Shown here piece after piece: positions 16,294-24,739 of a stretch of 64,000 nucleotides of DNA. This DNA is from Phycisphaerae bacterium (lineage in GTDB: Bacteria > Planctomycetota > Phycisphaerae > UBA1845 > PWPN01). A program made the translations under genes and the position numbers. The notes beneath the pieces are model-generated. The model did not search any database, was not told where the DNA came from, and saw only the letters and a list, made by a program, of their open reading frames with translations. Within the stretch, counting starts at the first letter, position 1. Every line of letters starts with the position of its first letter. The stretch covers positions 21,422-85,421 of the forward strand of contig JAUCQB010000254.1 in NCBI GenBank assembly GCA_030372985.1. The letters run 5' to 3'.

Positions 16294-19026
16294 ATGAGCA
16301 GACAAACAATCGCTTACCTGACGGCAACGTTTCCTTTATTCGCAGGAAGTCTGACGATGGCATCATCACCGGGCCGATGGGCCTACCAGGAGGGCCGGCT
16401 GGACAATGGTCTGCGGGTCCTGACGCTCGAGGATCATCGTTCACCGCTGATCAGCGTCCAGGTCTGGTTCCATGTGGGCAGCAAGGACGAGGACCCGCAA
16501 CGGCAGGGTTTCGCCCACATGTTCGAGCACATGATGTTCCGCGGCACCGACCGTATCGGGCCGCAGGATCATTTCCGCTATCTCAACCGCTTCGGCGCCC
16601 GGGTCAACGGGTACACCAGCTTCGATGAGACGGTGTACTGGGAGGTGCTGCCGGCGTCACAGTTGGACCTCGCCCTGTGGCTGGAGGCCGAGCGCATGGG
16701 CCGGCTGAAAATCAACGAGGAGTATTTCGCCGCCGAACGGAACGTGGTGAAGGAAGAGCGTCGGATGCGCTACCTCAACCGCCCATACGGCCGATTGTAT
16801 GAAACGCTTTTCGACGCAGCCTTCAAGGTGCACCCCTACCGCTGGACGCCGATCGGCAACATTCCTCATCTCAACGCCGCGACCGCTGAGGAGCTTCGGG
16901 CGTTCTTTGAGAAGTTCTATGTGCCCAACAACGCCACGCTGGTCGTCGTCGGCGATGTCCGCCATGACGACGTCATATCCAAGGCCAGACAGTTCTTCGG
17001 CAGCATTCCGAGACGGCCGGACCCGCCGCGGGTCAGCGTCGTCGAGCCTCCGGTCACCGAGGCGCGCCGGGTTGAGATTGCCGACCGCGCCCCCTCGCCC
17101 CGCGTGGTGATTTCCTATCATGCGCCGGGGGCCCGCGACCCCGACAGTCTGGCCCTCGAGATCCTGTCGAAGATCCTCTCGTCGGGCCAGAGCAGCCGCT
17201 TGTATCGGCAGCTTGTCCAGGGCAAGGAGATCGCCGTCAGCGTGTTTGGATCGGCGTACACGCTGGAGCAGGCAGGCCTGTTCACGCTCTCGGCGATACT
17301 CAAGCCGGAGGTGTCGATCGAGGTCGGCGAAGAGTCACTCCTGGAAGAGATTCGGGGCCTGCTGGAGAAGGGAATTGACCCGGCCGAATTGGAGAAAGCC
17401 CGCAACCAGACCCTGGCCGAGTATGTGCAGCGGGGCGAGACCGTGCAGGGCCGGGCCGATCTGCTGGGCTACGCGGCGGTGATCCTGGGCGACCCGGACC
17501 GGGCCAACACCGATCTCGAGCGGACGCGGGCCCTGACCGCCGAGCAGGTCATGGCGGTGGCCCGGAGAGTGTTCGGCGAACAGGGCCGGGTGACAGTCGT
17601 GATTCGACCGGATCCGAACCCGCCGGTGGACGACGAAGCCGATACCAAGTCGCCCGTCGAGAAACCCATTCCGGACTTGCCGCCGCCACCTGAGATGCCC
17701 CAGGGCAAGTCGCCGCAGCCGGTCAAGCTGGCGTCGCCGGTCGTCAAGAGGCTCGATAACGGTCTGCAGGTGGCCGTGTTTGCCGATCATTCCTCGCTGG
17801 CGGTAACAATGGGGCTCAATATGCTCGTCGGGGCCGCAAGCGACCCGCCGGAAGCGGCCGGCCTGGCCTATGTCACCGCGAACACCCTGCGTCGCGGGAC
17901 GGCCCGACACAGCGGCGACGAGCTTGCCGAGATCATCGATTCGCACGGCATGGCACTGAGCGAATCCGTCGACCACCATGAGAGCCGCATGCAGATGTGG
18001 ACGCTATCGGAGCACGTCGATCTGGCCTGCCGGACGCTCGCTGAGGTCGTGCGGGAGCCGTCATTCCCGCGGCGGGAGGTTGACAACTTCGTCGCGCGGG
18101 CCGTCGCCCGGGAGAAAATCGAAGACCAGAACCCCGCCACGATTGCTGCTCGGGCTATCGACGGGGCACTCTTCGGCGACAACCCGCTCGCCCGGCCGGA
18201 AGGCGGGACATCGACATCACTGAAGGGAATCACGCGCGATCAGGTCGCAGCGTTTCACCAGGAGTTCTTTGCCCCGAATGTCGCGACACTGGTTTTCGCG
18301 GGGGACATCACCGCTGAGCGGGCGGTCGCGCTGGCGGAGGAGTGCTTCGGGAACTGGCGCGGGCAGGCGAGCTTGAGGACGCCGCCGGCGCCGCCACCGC
18401 GGGGCGGGTTGAAGGTGCTGCTGGTGAATCGACCGTCGGCTTCGCAGAGCGAGATTCGAATCGGCCAGGTCGTACCGGTGTCGCGGCGTGATCCGGACTA
18501 CGCCGCCGTGCGACTGCTGAGCATGGTTTTTGGTGAGTCGTTCAGCGCCCGGATCGGGCGCGTGCTGCGCATCGAGAAAGGCCTGACGTACGGGGCACGC
18601 GGGTATTATGACGTCGAGGGAAACGCGGCGGCGTTTCGCATCAGCACTTTCACGCGGACGGAGAAAACCGCCGAGGCTATCGAAGCGGCGCTCGCCGAGG
18701 TGAACAAGCTCGTCACCGGCGATGTCAGTCCGGAGGAGCTGGCCTTGGCCCGAGACCAGTTGATCGGCGGTTTCCAGGTCGGCCTGGAGACCGCGTGGCA
18801 GATCGCTGGCAGATGGTGGGACCTGAAGGTCTGGGGCCTGCCGGAGGGCTGGTATGACGGGTACCAGGCGGCGATCGTGGGCGTGAACGACCCCGCGGCC
18901 CTGCGGCAGGCGGCGGCGCGAACGATCGACCCCCAGAAGTTGACCATCGTGGTTGTCGGCAACGGAGAGGGCGTCCGCGAGGACCTGTCGCGCATCGGGC
19001 CGGTAGAGTCGGCCCCGGCTCCCTGA
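16294..19026 (+). CDS. M16 family zinc metallopeptidase, two-domain
   Basis: This 910-residue protein is a pitrilysin/processing-peptidase-type protease with two M16 halves. The N-terminal half (about 25-460) carries the inverted zinc motif HMFEH in GFAHMFEHMMFRGT and the downstream glutamate in ERNVVKEERRMR. The second half (about 480-900) keeps the fold (RLDNGLQVAVFADH) but has no HxxEH and is presumably the non-catalytic partner domain. A Pro-rich linker (about 455-490) joins them. The first 25 residues (MSRQTIAYLTATFPLFAGSL) are mildly hydrophobic and could be a signal peptide. The start at 16294 is supported by a -10 box placed for leaderless transcription. Confidence 0.92.
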   Translation: MSRQTIAYLTATFPLFAGSLTMASSPGRWAYQEGRLDNGLRVLTLEDHRSPLISVQVWFHVGSKDEDPQRQGFAHMFEHMMFRGTDRIGPQDHFRYLNRFGARVNGYTSFDETVYWEVLPASQLDLALWLEAERMGRLKINEEYFAAERNVVKEERRMRYLNRPYGRLYETLFDAAFKVHPYRWTPIGNIPHLNAATAEELRAFFEKFYVPNNATLVVVGDVRHDDVISKARQFFGSIPRRPDPPRVSVVEPPVTEARRVEIADRAPSPRVVISYHAPGARDPDSLALEILSKILSSGQSSRLYRQLVQGKEIAVSVFGSAYTLEQAGLFTLSAILKPEVSIEVGEESLLEEIRGLLEKGIDPAELEKARNQTLAEYVQRGETVQGRADLLGYAAVILGDPDRANTDLERTRALTAEQVMAVARRVFGEQGRVTVVIRPDPNPPVDDEADTKSPVEKPIPDLPPPPEMPQGKSPQPVKLASPVVKRLDNGLQVAVFADHSSLAVTMGLNMLVGAASDPPEAAGLAYVTANTLRRGTARHSGDELAEIIDSHGMALSESVDHHESRMQMWTLSEHVDLACRTLAEVVREPSFPRREVDNFVARAVAREKIEDQNPATIAARAIDGALFGDNPLARPEGGTSTSLKGITRDQVAAFHQEFFAPNVATLVFAGDITAERAVALAEECFGNWRGQASLRTPPAPPPRGGLKVLLVNRPSASQSEIRIGQVVPVSRRDPDYAAVRLLSMVFGESFSARIGRVLRIEKGLTYGARGYYDVEGNAAAFRISTFTRTEKTAEAIEAALAEVNKLVTGDVSPEELALARDQLIGGFQVGLETAWQIAGRWWDLKVWGLPEGWYDGYQAAIVGVNDPAALRQAAARTIDPQKLTIVVVGNGEGVREDLSRIGPVESAPAP

Positions 19027-19069
19027 GTTGCGGGCCAGCCCGGGCCCGTGATAGGGTGGAGGTCTCGTC

Positions 19070-19468
19070 GTGAACGAACAGCAAGCGGGCGGGCGAACGA
19101 GGGGCGGCGCCGTTTTCGGCATGCTGTTTGGCGTCAACGTCGTGGCGCTGGTGTTGTTAGGTGTCGTGCTGCTGGTGCTGCTTCCGAAAATGGCCGCGGT
19201 CTACGCCGATTTCGGGACGCGATTGCCCGCCGTGACGGCCACGATGGTGCAGGTGTCGCAGGCGCCGGCCGCCGTTGTGATGGGGCTTGGTCTCCTGCTT
19301 GCGGGGCAAATGGCGCTGGCCCGGCTTGCTGGCCGCGGTCGCCACCTCGTACTGTTCGCAGGCACACTGCTGGAAGTCGCCCTGATCGTTGTCGTCGCCT
19401 TCGCCGTGTTTCTTCCGTACGTGGAGTTGATCAACAGCATTTCGGGCTCGAACGCCTCGGGCGGGTGA
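19070..19468 (+). CDS. small multi-pass membrane protein, unknown function
   Basis: This 132-residue protein starts at a GTG preceded by GGTGGAGG. It shows three hydrophobic helices at about residues 14-38, 62-82 and 93-117. The second is bounded by ALARLAGRGRH, a likely cytoplasmic loop. I recognise no family. It lies 43 bases after the M16 protease gene and 53 before the epimerase gene on the same strand, so co-transcription is possible. Confidence 0.65.
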   Translation: MNEQQAGGRTRGGAVFGMLFGVNVVALVLLGVVLLVLLPKMAAVYADFGTRLPAVTATMVQVSQAPAAVVMGLGLLLAGQMALARLAGRGRHLVLFAGTLLEVALIVVVAFAVFLPYVELINSISGSNASGG

Positions 19469-19521
19469 ACACCTCGCGCGGGCCGTAGTGCCCGATGACT
19501 CATAAAGCAAGGAGTTGAATC

Positions 19522-20418
19522 ATGCGAGTGGCCGTGACCGGCGCCACCGGCTTCCTCGGTCGCTACATCGTGAATCATCTGCTCGAAAGCGGGCATCGTT
19601 GTCGCTGCTGGTCTCGGCCGGACAGCGATCGCGGCGGGTTGATTGAATCAGGCGGCCCGAAGATGGAGTGGCTGCCGGGCGAGCTGGGCGACCCCAAGGC
19701 CGCACAGTTGCTGGTTGAGAATGTCGATGCGGTCGTGCATTCGGCGCTGCAGCACGGCGGCGGGCGGTTCCGGGCCACTGGCGACGATCTCATGAGCTTT
19801 GTTGAGGCGAACGTGCTGGGCACGCTACGGCTGATCCAGGCGGCGCGCCGAGCGAACGTCAGGCGGTTCATCTTCATCTCGACCTGTGCCGTCCACGACG
19901 TCATCCTGCAGGATCGGCCGCTCGATGAGACTCATCCCCTCTGGCCGAAGAGCCATTATGGGGCACACAAGGCGGCGATCGAGAAGTTCGTTCACAGCTT
20001 TGGCTTGGGAGAGGGATACGACATCTGCGCGTTGCGGCCGACGGGCATCTACGGCCTGGCCCGTCCGGTGTCGAGCAGCAAGTGGTATGGTCTGGTTCAC
20101 GCGGTGAAGGCCGGCCGACCGGTCGAGAGCTCCGCCGGGGGCAAGGAGGTGCACGCTGCCGACGTTGCCAAAGCTGTGGGCATTCTCCTGACCGCCTCGG
20201 GCATCGCCGGCCAGGCCTACAACTGCTACGACATGTACATTTCCGACGAAATGGTCGCCCGAACTGCGGCCTGCCTGACGGGCAGCGACAGCCGCATCTC
20301 CAACCTCAACACCGGCCCGAAAAACCAGATCGACACGGGCAAACTGCGAGCCCTGGGCATGACTTTCGGCGGCCAGGAGCTGCTTGAACAGACGGTCAGG
20401 GATCTGCTCGCTGGCTGA
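19522..20418 (+). CDS. NAD-dependent epimerase/dehydratase family protein
   Basis: This 298-residue member of the extended short-chain dehydrogenase superfamily opens with the Rossmann motif VAVTGATGFLGRY. It has an STCAV segment near residue 118 contributing the active-site Ser/Thr, and the catalytic YxxxK in HYGAHKAAIEKF near residue 150. The substrate cannot be told from sequence; sugar nucleotides or related carbonyl compounds are usual. A strong AAGGAG precedes the ATG by about 8 bases. A MarR-type regulator follows 141 bases downstream. Confidence 0.85.
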   Translation: MRVAVTGATGFLGRYIVNHLLESGHRCRCWSRPDSDRGGLIESGGPKMEWLPGELGDPKAAQLLVENVDAVVHSALQHGGGRFRATGDDLMSFVEANVLGTLRLIQAARRANVRRFIFISTCAVHDVILQDRPLDETHPLWPKSHYGAHKAAIEKFVHSFGLGEGYDICALRPTGIYGLARPVSSSKWYGLVHAVKAGRPVESSAGGKEVHAADVAKAVGILLTASGIAGQAYNCYDMYISDEMVARTAACLTGSDSRISNLNTGPKNQIDTGKLRALGMTFGGQELLEQTVRDLLAG

Positions 20419-20559
20419 CTGAACTGCTTTTCTGTTGCCAGGGGACATTTCACGTGATAGAATTATTTGTGCGATGAAAGGGCTTTCGCGTCCGGCCTCG
20501 GTGGCGCCGCTGGCGTGTGGACCGGCATCCCAACATTTCGGTCCTTGAAGGGAACAGAT

Positions 20560-21030
20560 ATGCCTAGTTTTGAGCAAGCCCAGCAACTACAAGAGTTTGC
20601 GCAAGAGCTGTTCGAGATGTCCAAGGACATCTGGGCAACGCAGAACAGATCAAAGACCAAAGACCAGACGGAGTTGACAGAGACGGAGTTTCTCACCCTT
20701 GATCTGCTGACCAACAACCAGCCGCAGACCGTGGGGGATCTGCAGAAGCAGATTGGCGTGCTTCCTGCCCAGATGTCGCGGGTGATCCGTTCCCTGGAGA
20801 ACAAGGGTGAAGGCCCGCTGATCGGTTGCCAGATCAACCAGCAGGACAAGCGGAAAGTGGATGTGGAGCTGACCGAAGCCGGCCGCCGGGCCTGCCAGGC
20901 CTACCGGCAGTTCAAGCTCGGCAGCATCCGGCAGCTACTCATGGGGTTGAGTGAGCAAGACCGCTCAGAGCTGATACGGATCACGCGACTGGTCCGCGAG
21001 AAAGCTCATAAAAACCTTGAAGATAAGTAG
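20560..21030 (+). CDS. MarR family transcriptional regulator
   Basis: This 156-residue winged-helix regulator begins with a dimerisation helix (residues 1-35). The DNA-binding domain follows (about 45-115), with TVGDLQKQIGVLPAQMSRVIRSLE as recognition helix region and a wing containing DKRKVDVELTEAGRRA. The layout and the DxR-like DKR in the wing are typical of MarR. The start at 20560 (MPSFEQAQQL) is preceded by GAAGGGA. The effector and target are unknown; no autoregulatory palindrome is obvious upstream. Confidence 0.85.
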   Translation: MPSFEQAQQLQEFAQELFEMSKDIWATQNRSKTKDQTELTETEFLTLDLLTNNQPQTVGDLQKQIGVLPAQMSRVIRSLENKGEGPLIGCQINQQDKRKVDVELTEAGRRACQAYRQFKLGSIRQLLMGLSEQDRSELIRITRLVREKAHKNLEDK

Positions 21031-21153
21031 TTATGCACATCCTCACCTCCCCCCGGGGGGCGGCTTTTCACAAATTACTACGGTCCGGCAAACTTTTTCG
21101 GGGTGAGCACTGTCTAACTGACTGAACGGACGGTCAGAGAGGGATGGGACGCA

Positions 21154-21171
21154 GCCGGCAAGATGGCCGGC
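21154..21171. repeat. short palindrome with AAGATG loop
   Basis: Arms GCCGGC/GCCGGC flank the loop AAGATG, related to the hairpin at 16149-16165. It sits 30 bases before the start of the exported Tyr/Pro-rich protein gene and could influence its leader RNA. Confidence 0.45.
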
Positions 21172-21201
21172 CCGAAACCCGGTAGCCAAGGAGGTTCTGC
21201 C

Positions 21202-21525
21202 ATGCCAGCCAGAAAGAACTCGATGTTGCTGATCGCGGCGATGCTCGCGACTCTGGCCCTCGGGGCGATGGCTCAGCGGGCCAATGCTCAGGTCTATTAC
21301 TACGCTCCGGCGCCAGTCTATGTGGCGCCCGCACCAGTGGTCTACACTGCCCCGGTATACGCGGCCCCAGTGGTCTACAGCGCTCCGGTGTACTACTCGT
21401 ACCCGGCCTACTGCTATCGTCCGTCGGGGTTTGGTTTCTCCTTTGGGTACTACGGTGGGCATCGTTACTACGGCCACCACGGTCGTGGCTTCGGCTTCAG
21501 TTTCGGATATCGCGGCTGTCACTGA
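21202..21525 (+). CDS. small exported Tyr/Pro/Ala-rich protein
   Basis: This 107-residue protein has a clear Sec signal peptide with cleavage expected after RANA (about residue 28). The mature part is low-complexity: alternating YYAPAPVY / VAPAPVVY / TAPVYAAP units, then a Gly/Tyr/His-rich tail with GFGFSFGYYGG repeated as GFGFSFGYRG, ending in a cysteine. AAGGAGG lies just before the ATG. It is probably secreted or surface-associated. I recognise no enzyme family. It is followed by a convincing terminator. Confidence 0.75.
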   Translation: MPARKNSMLLIAAMLATLALGAMAQRANAQVYYYAPAPVYVAPAPVVYTAPVYAAPVVYSAPVYYSYPAYCYRPSGFGFSFGYYGGHRYYGHHGRGFGFSFGYRGCH

Positions 21526-21588
21526 GCGGTGCAGCGGTAGAGAGAGACAACTTTAGGGGTTTAACGTAGGCGGTGGAGTCTACGCGGC

Positions 21589-21624
21589 ACCAGGCCGGGT
21601 GTGTTGCTCGGCCTGGTATTTTTT
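21589..21624 (+). terminator. intrinsic terminator
   Basis: Nine-bp arms ACCAGGCCG and CGGCCTGGT enclose an 11-base loop and are followed by ATTTTTTG. It closes the transcript of the small exported Tyr/Pro-rich protein 64 bases after its stop. It is the clearest intrinsic terminator in the window. Confidence 0.85.
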
Positions 21625-21732
21625 GCGCCGCAAGAAAAGAAGAGGGACGCCGCTGCTTGTCCCTCGCCAACCGGCGAGGTTCTCTTTTTGTGGTCTGTTT
21701 ACTTCTCGGTCGGGCCGCCCTCTGGCGGCATC

Positions 21733-21761
21733 TCGACCCGCCGCCTCCGCTCGGCTATAAT
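21733..21761 (+). promoter_or_regulatory. consensus promoter giving a leaderless mRNA
   Basis: TCGACC (21733-21738, 4 of 6 to TTGACA) lies 17 bases from a perfect TATAAT (21756-21761). Six bases separate TATAAT from the ATG at 21768, so transcription should begin on the start codon itself. Confidence 0.6.
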
Positions 21762-21767
21762 GCTGGT

Positions 21768-22004
21768 ATGAGCGTACAGGATACCATCCGCGAGATGCTC
21801 CGCCGTGAACCTTTTGAGTCTTTCCGGCTGGTCACGTCCAGTGGAGAGTCCTCCGTGGTCCACAGCCCCGACCTTCTGGCCTTGCTCAAGTCGGAGGTGT
21901 TCATCGCTCAGCCCAATTCGGACAAACGCACCTTCATCCCCCTGCTCCACGTGACTGCCGTTGAGACCATGCACAACGGACGCAGCCGTTCGCGCCGAAA
22001 GTAG
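21768..22004 (+). CDS. 78-residue conserved-looking small protein
   Basis: This protein begins MSVQDTIREMLRREPFESF and continues with a beta-rich segment (FRLVTSSGESSVVHSP) and a basic Arg/Ser tail. I do not recognise a named family, although similar short proteins with an EPFxPFR-type opening occur in planctomycetes as far as I recall. The start is set by a perfect TATAAT 6 bases upstream, with no ribosome-binding site, so the mRNA should be leaderless. Confidence 0.65.
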   Translation: MSVQDTIREMLRREPFESFRLVTSSGESSVVHSPDLLALLKSEVFIAQPNSDKRTFIPLLHVTAVETMHNGRSRSRRK

Positions 22005-22237
22005 CAGGAACTCGCGGCAGAAGAAGTGGAAGGTGGATACGCTGACTATGCGGAAGGGGGGTCCTGGACTGGTTCCGCGCAGGCCGCGTGTTCCGTGGTT
22101 TGATGAAAACGAGGCCAGCACGGGAGGGGTCTTCGTTTTTCCGACGAAGCAGAGGTCCAATTTCGTCAGCGCCTGATCGTGGGCATGGAGCAGGTGGAAG
22201 AATAGCCGCTTTCAGCACAGCGCCCGCAGATGAGGAC

Positions 22238-22254
22238 GGCGTGCAGAGCACGCC
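22238..22254. repeat. palindrome GGCGTGC/GCACGCC (copy 1 of 3)
   Basis: Seven-bp arms GGCGTGC and GCACGCC enclose AGA, flanked by CTACCG. The reverse complement matches the hairpin cores at 61003-61019 and 63957-63973, including the adjoining CGGTAGG. It lies 16 bases before the start codon of the Tat-exported protein, next to its ribosome-binding site. Confidence 0.6.
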
Positions 22255-22270
22255 CTACCGAGGAGAACCG

Positions 22271-23548
22271 ATGAGGCGACGCGAATTGTTGAAACGATCG
22301 TTAGGTTCGGCGCTGGCCGGCGGTGGAATGGCGGGTTGGCTGTCGGCTCGACAGGCAAGGGCGGAGGCGGCGACTGCACCGGCGAGCGGGCCGGCGTTTC
22401 CAGAGGCGAGGGCGGTCACCCGCGGGCCGAAGAACCACTTCTTCGGCTACTACGACAAGAGCCCGTGGGACGCGACCGGCCGATACCTGCTGGCGATGGA
22501 GATTGACTTCATCGGCCGCGATCCGCAGAAGGGCGAGTCGCTGACCGTCGGCATGGTCGATCTGCGGCAGGACAACCGCTTCATCCCGCTCGACACCACG
22601 CAGGCCTGGGGCTGGCAGCAGGGCACGATGCTGCAGTGGCTGGGTTCGGCCCCGGACCGCGAGGTGATCTACAACAGCGTCGACGGCGATCGCTACGTTT
22701 CGATCATCCGCGACGTGCACAGCGGCAAGACGCGCACGCTGCCGCGGCCGGTGTACGACGTCAGCCTGGACGGCCGTCAGGCGGTGACGCTTGATTTCGA
22801 GCGGGTCAACCGGCTGCGGCCCGGCTACGGGTACGTCGCGCTGCCTGAACGGACCGAGCATGACGCAGCCCCCAAAGACGCGGGCATCTACTGGATGGAC
22901 TTGGCCACCGGCCGTAATAAGCAGATTCTCGGGCTCGACTGGGCGGCAAATAACGAGGCGCTCCCTGAGTTCGCCGGTGCCCACCACTGGTTCAACCACC
23001 TGAAGCTCAACCCGTCGGGCACGCGGCTACTGTTCCTGCACCGCTGGCGGCCGGTGTCGACCATGCGGTTCAGCACCCGGATGTACACCGCCCGCACCGA
23101 CGGCAGCGACGTGCGGTTCTTGTCGCGGAGCACCCTGTTCTCGCATTTCGACTGGCGCGACGACGAGACGATCCTGGCCTGGACCAGCACCAAGGAGCAG
23201 GGGAACCACTTCTACCTGATCGACGACCGCACGGGTCGACACGAGGTCTTCGCCGGCGGCGTGCTGACGCGGGACGGCCACTGCTCCTATTCGCCCGACC
23301 GCAAATGGGTGCTCGTTGACACCTATCCTGACAAAGAGCGTCGGCAGCACCTGATGCTCTATCGGCCCGCGGACAACCGGCTGATCGAAATCGGCGCTTA
23401 CCCGGCCAATCCCGCGCTGTCCGGGGCGTCCCGCTGCGACCTGCACCCGCGCTGGAACCGGGACGGGACGCAGGTCTGCTTCGACGGCAGCCACGAACCG
23501 ACACGCCAGATGTATGTGGTCGACGTGGGACACGTCACGCAGGCGTGA
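22271..23548 (+). CDS. Tat-exported protein, probable beta-propeller
   Basis: This 425-residue protein has a twin-arginine signal (MRRRELLKRSLGSALAGG) with cleavage likely near ARA (about residue 31). The mature part has repeated blades of the WD40/TolB-like kind (DVSLDGRQAV, LNPSGTRLLFLHRW, YSPDRKWVLVDTY, HPRWNRDGTQVCFDGSHE). A conserved-looking NHFFGYYDKSPWD lies near residue 56. It resembles secreted propeller proteins such as oligogalacturonate-lyase-like folds, but no catalytic assignment is safe. GAGGAG precedes the ATG by 5 bases. Confidence 0.7.
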   Translation: MRRRELLKRSLGSALAGGGMAGWLSARQARAEAATAPASGPAFPEARAVTRGPKNHFFGYYDKSPWDATGRYLLAMEIDFIGRDPQKGESLTVGMVDLRQDNRFIPLDTTQAWGWQQGTMLQWLGSAPDREVIYNSVDGDRYVSIIRDVHSGKTRTLPRPVYDVSLDGRQAVTLDFERVNRLRPGYGYVALPERTEHDAAPKDAGIYWMDLATGRNKQILGLDWAANNEALPEFAGAHHWFNHLKLNPSGTRLLFLHRWRPVSTMRFSTRMYTARTDGSDVRFLSRSTLFSHFDWRDDETILAWTSTKEQGNHFYLIDDRTGRHEVFAGGVLTRDGHCSYSPDRKWVLVDTYPDKERRQHLMLYRPADNRLIEIGAYPANPALSGASRCDLHPRWNRDGTQVCFDGSHEPTRQMYVVDVGHVTQA

Positions 23549-23641
23549 GTGTGGTGGCCAAGGGCGGGCTCTGGTCGCTTTCGGAGGTTCCCTCTCATCA
23601 TGAGGCCGGCAGGAGGAACACGCTACTTGGGTAAGGCGTCC

Positions 23642-24709
23642 ATGCGAAACCTGTCGTGGCCCACGCGTGCTGTTCTGGTCGCTGGAGGGGTGATCATGCT
23701 GGCCTGGCCGGCGATTTTCCCGGATCTGTTCACCAGCGCCGATTTCCTCGTTCCCTTGAGCCACGCCGCTGTTCTGCTCTGCTGCATCCTGGCGATTCTC
23801 GGCGGCTGGTGCCGCTTCAGGGAAAGGTTGTCGAAGCCCGTGCGAATCGTCCTGATCGTCGGGCTCGGAGCTCTTACGATATGGTTGTGGGTGAATTCGG
23901 TCCTGATGCGGACGGACGATTTCCTCGTTAACTCCGGGGGCGATCTTCTCGTTTCCACCAGCTACCTCACCGTCTGCTTCTCTTGTTCTCTGGCCGTCCT
24001 GGGTCTCGGGTGCCGACTTGGGCTGCCGCTGGCAAGCTGCCGCCGCAGAATCCGCGGCGCCACTGCTGCGTTGTTTCTGGCACTTGCGATCCAGATCCTG
24101 GGGATCGGAACGATCCTGGAATTCAGCCCTCTCACCGGGTTGGGTTTCATCGCACCTCCCTACGCTCACGAGACCCGTCCCCGCTTTGGTGCCTGGTTTT
24201 TCGGCAACAGCGAGAGTCTGCCGGCCCTGACGTACCGCTTCGAGTTCAGTGAGTTTCAAATCACATACCTCTTCTTCGAGGTGCCGGGCCGTCCAGATGA
24301 ATGGCTGGGCTGGTATCTGTACTTCGTCCCTCACAGGGAGGAATGGCCAATCCAGACCCTGTGGGATTCGCCGACGAGCGAAGAACACCTACCGCGGGAC
24401 AGCACCGTGTTGTTGTATTGGCTGAGCGCAGCGTCGAGGTACGGCCAGCCGGGCGAGCGCTACATCCAGGTCGCGGTTCACTTCACGATTCCCGGAATTT
24501 TGCTGTCCATCTATCCGTTGCTCGTGTTTCGCCAATGGCTGCGGCAGTACCGCCGAAATCAGCGTCACAAGAAAGGCCTTTGCGTCACTTGCGGCTACAA
24601 CCTGACCGGAAACATCAGCGGCTTGTGCCCCGAGTGCGGATCGCCGATTGAACGGGCCGGCTCACCCGCATCTTCTGCCGAAAGACCTTCAGCCACTGCA
24701 CCGAGTTGA
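23642..24709 (+). CDS. membrane protein with C-terminal zinc ribbon
   Basis: The 355-residue protein has four or five hydrophobic helices: about residues 8-28, 33-55, 62-82, 130-155 and one near 285-305. An extracytoplasmic segment of about 120 residues precedes the last one. A cytoplasmic zinc ribbon CVTCGYNLTGN...CPECGSPI closes the protein. Ribbons of this form are attached to many planctomycete membrane proteins; their function is unknown to me. The start may be here (AAGG 6 bases upstream) or at 23600 (GGAGG 12 bases upstream), which would add 14 residues. It converges with the radical SAM gene across 30 bases. Confidence 0.65.
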   Translation: MRNLSWPTRAVLVAGGVIMLAWPAIFPDLFTSADFLVPLSHAAVLLCCILAILGGWCRFRERLSKPVRIVLIVGLGALTIWLWVNSVLMRTDDFLVNSGGDLLVSTSYLTVCFSCSLAVLGLGCRLGLPLASCRRRIRGATAALFLALAIQILGIGTILEFSPLTGLGFIAPPYAHETRPRFGAWFFGNSESLPALTYRFEFSEFQITYLFFEVPGRPDEWLGWYLYFVPHREEWPIQTLWDSPTSEEHLPRDSTVLLYWLSAASRYGQPGERYIQVAVHFTIPGILLSIYPLLVFRQWLRQYRRNQRHKKGLCVTCGYNLTGNISGLCPECGSPIERAGSPASSAERPSATAPS

Positions 24710-24739
24710 CCATCGTGCGCCGCTCGACCATCTCGGCGA

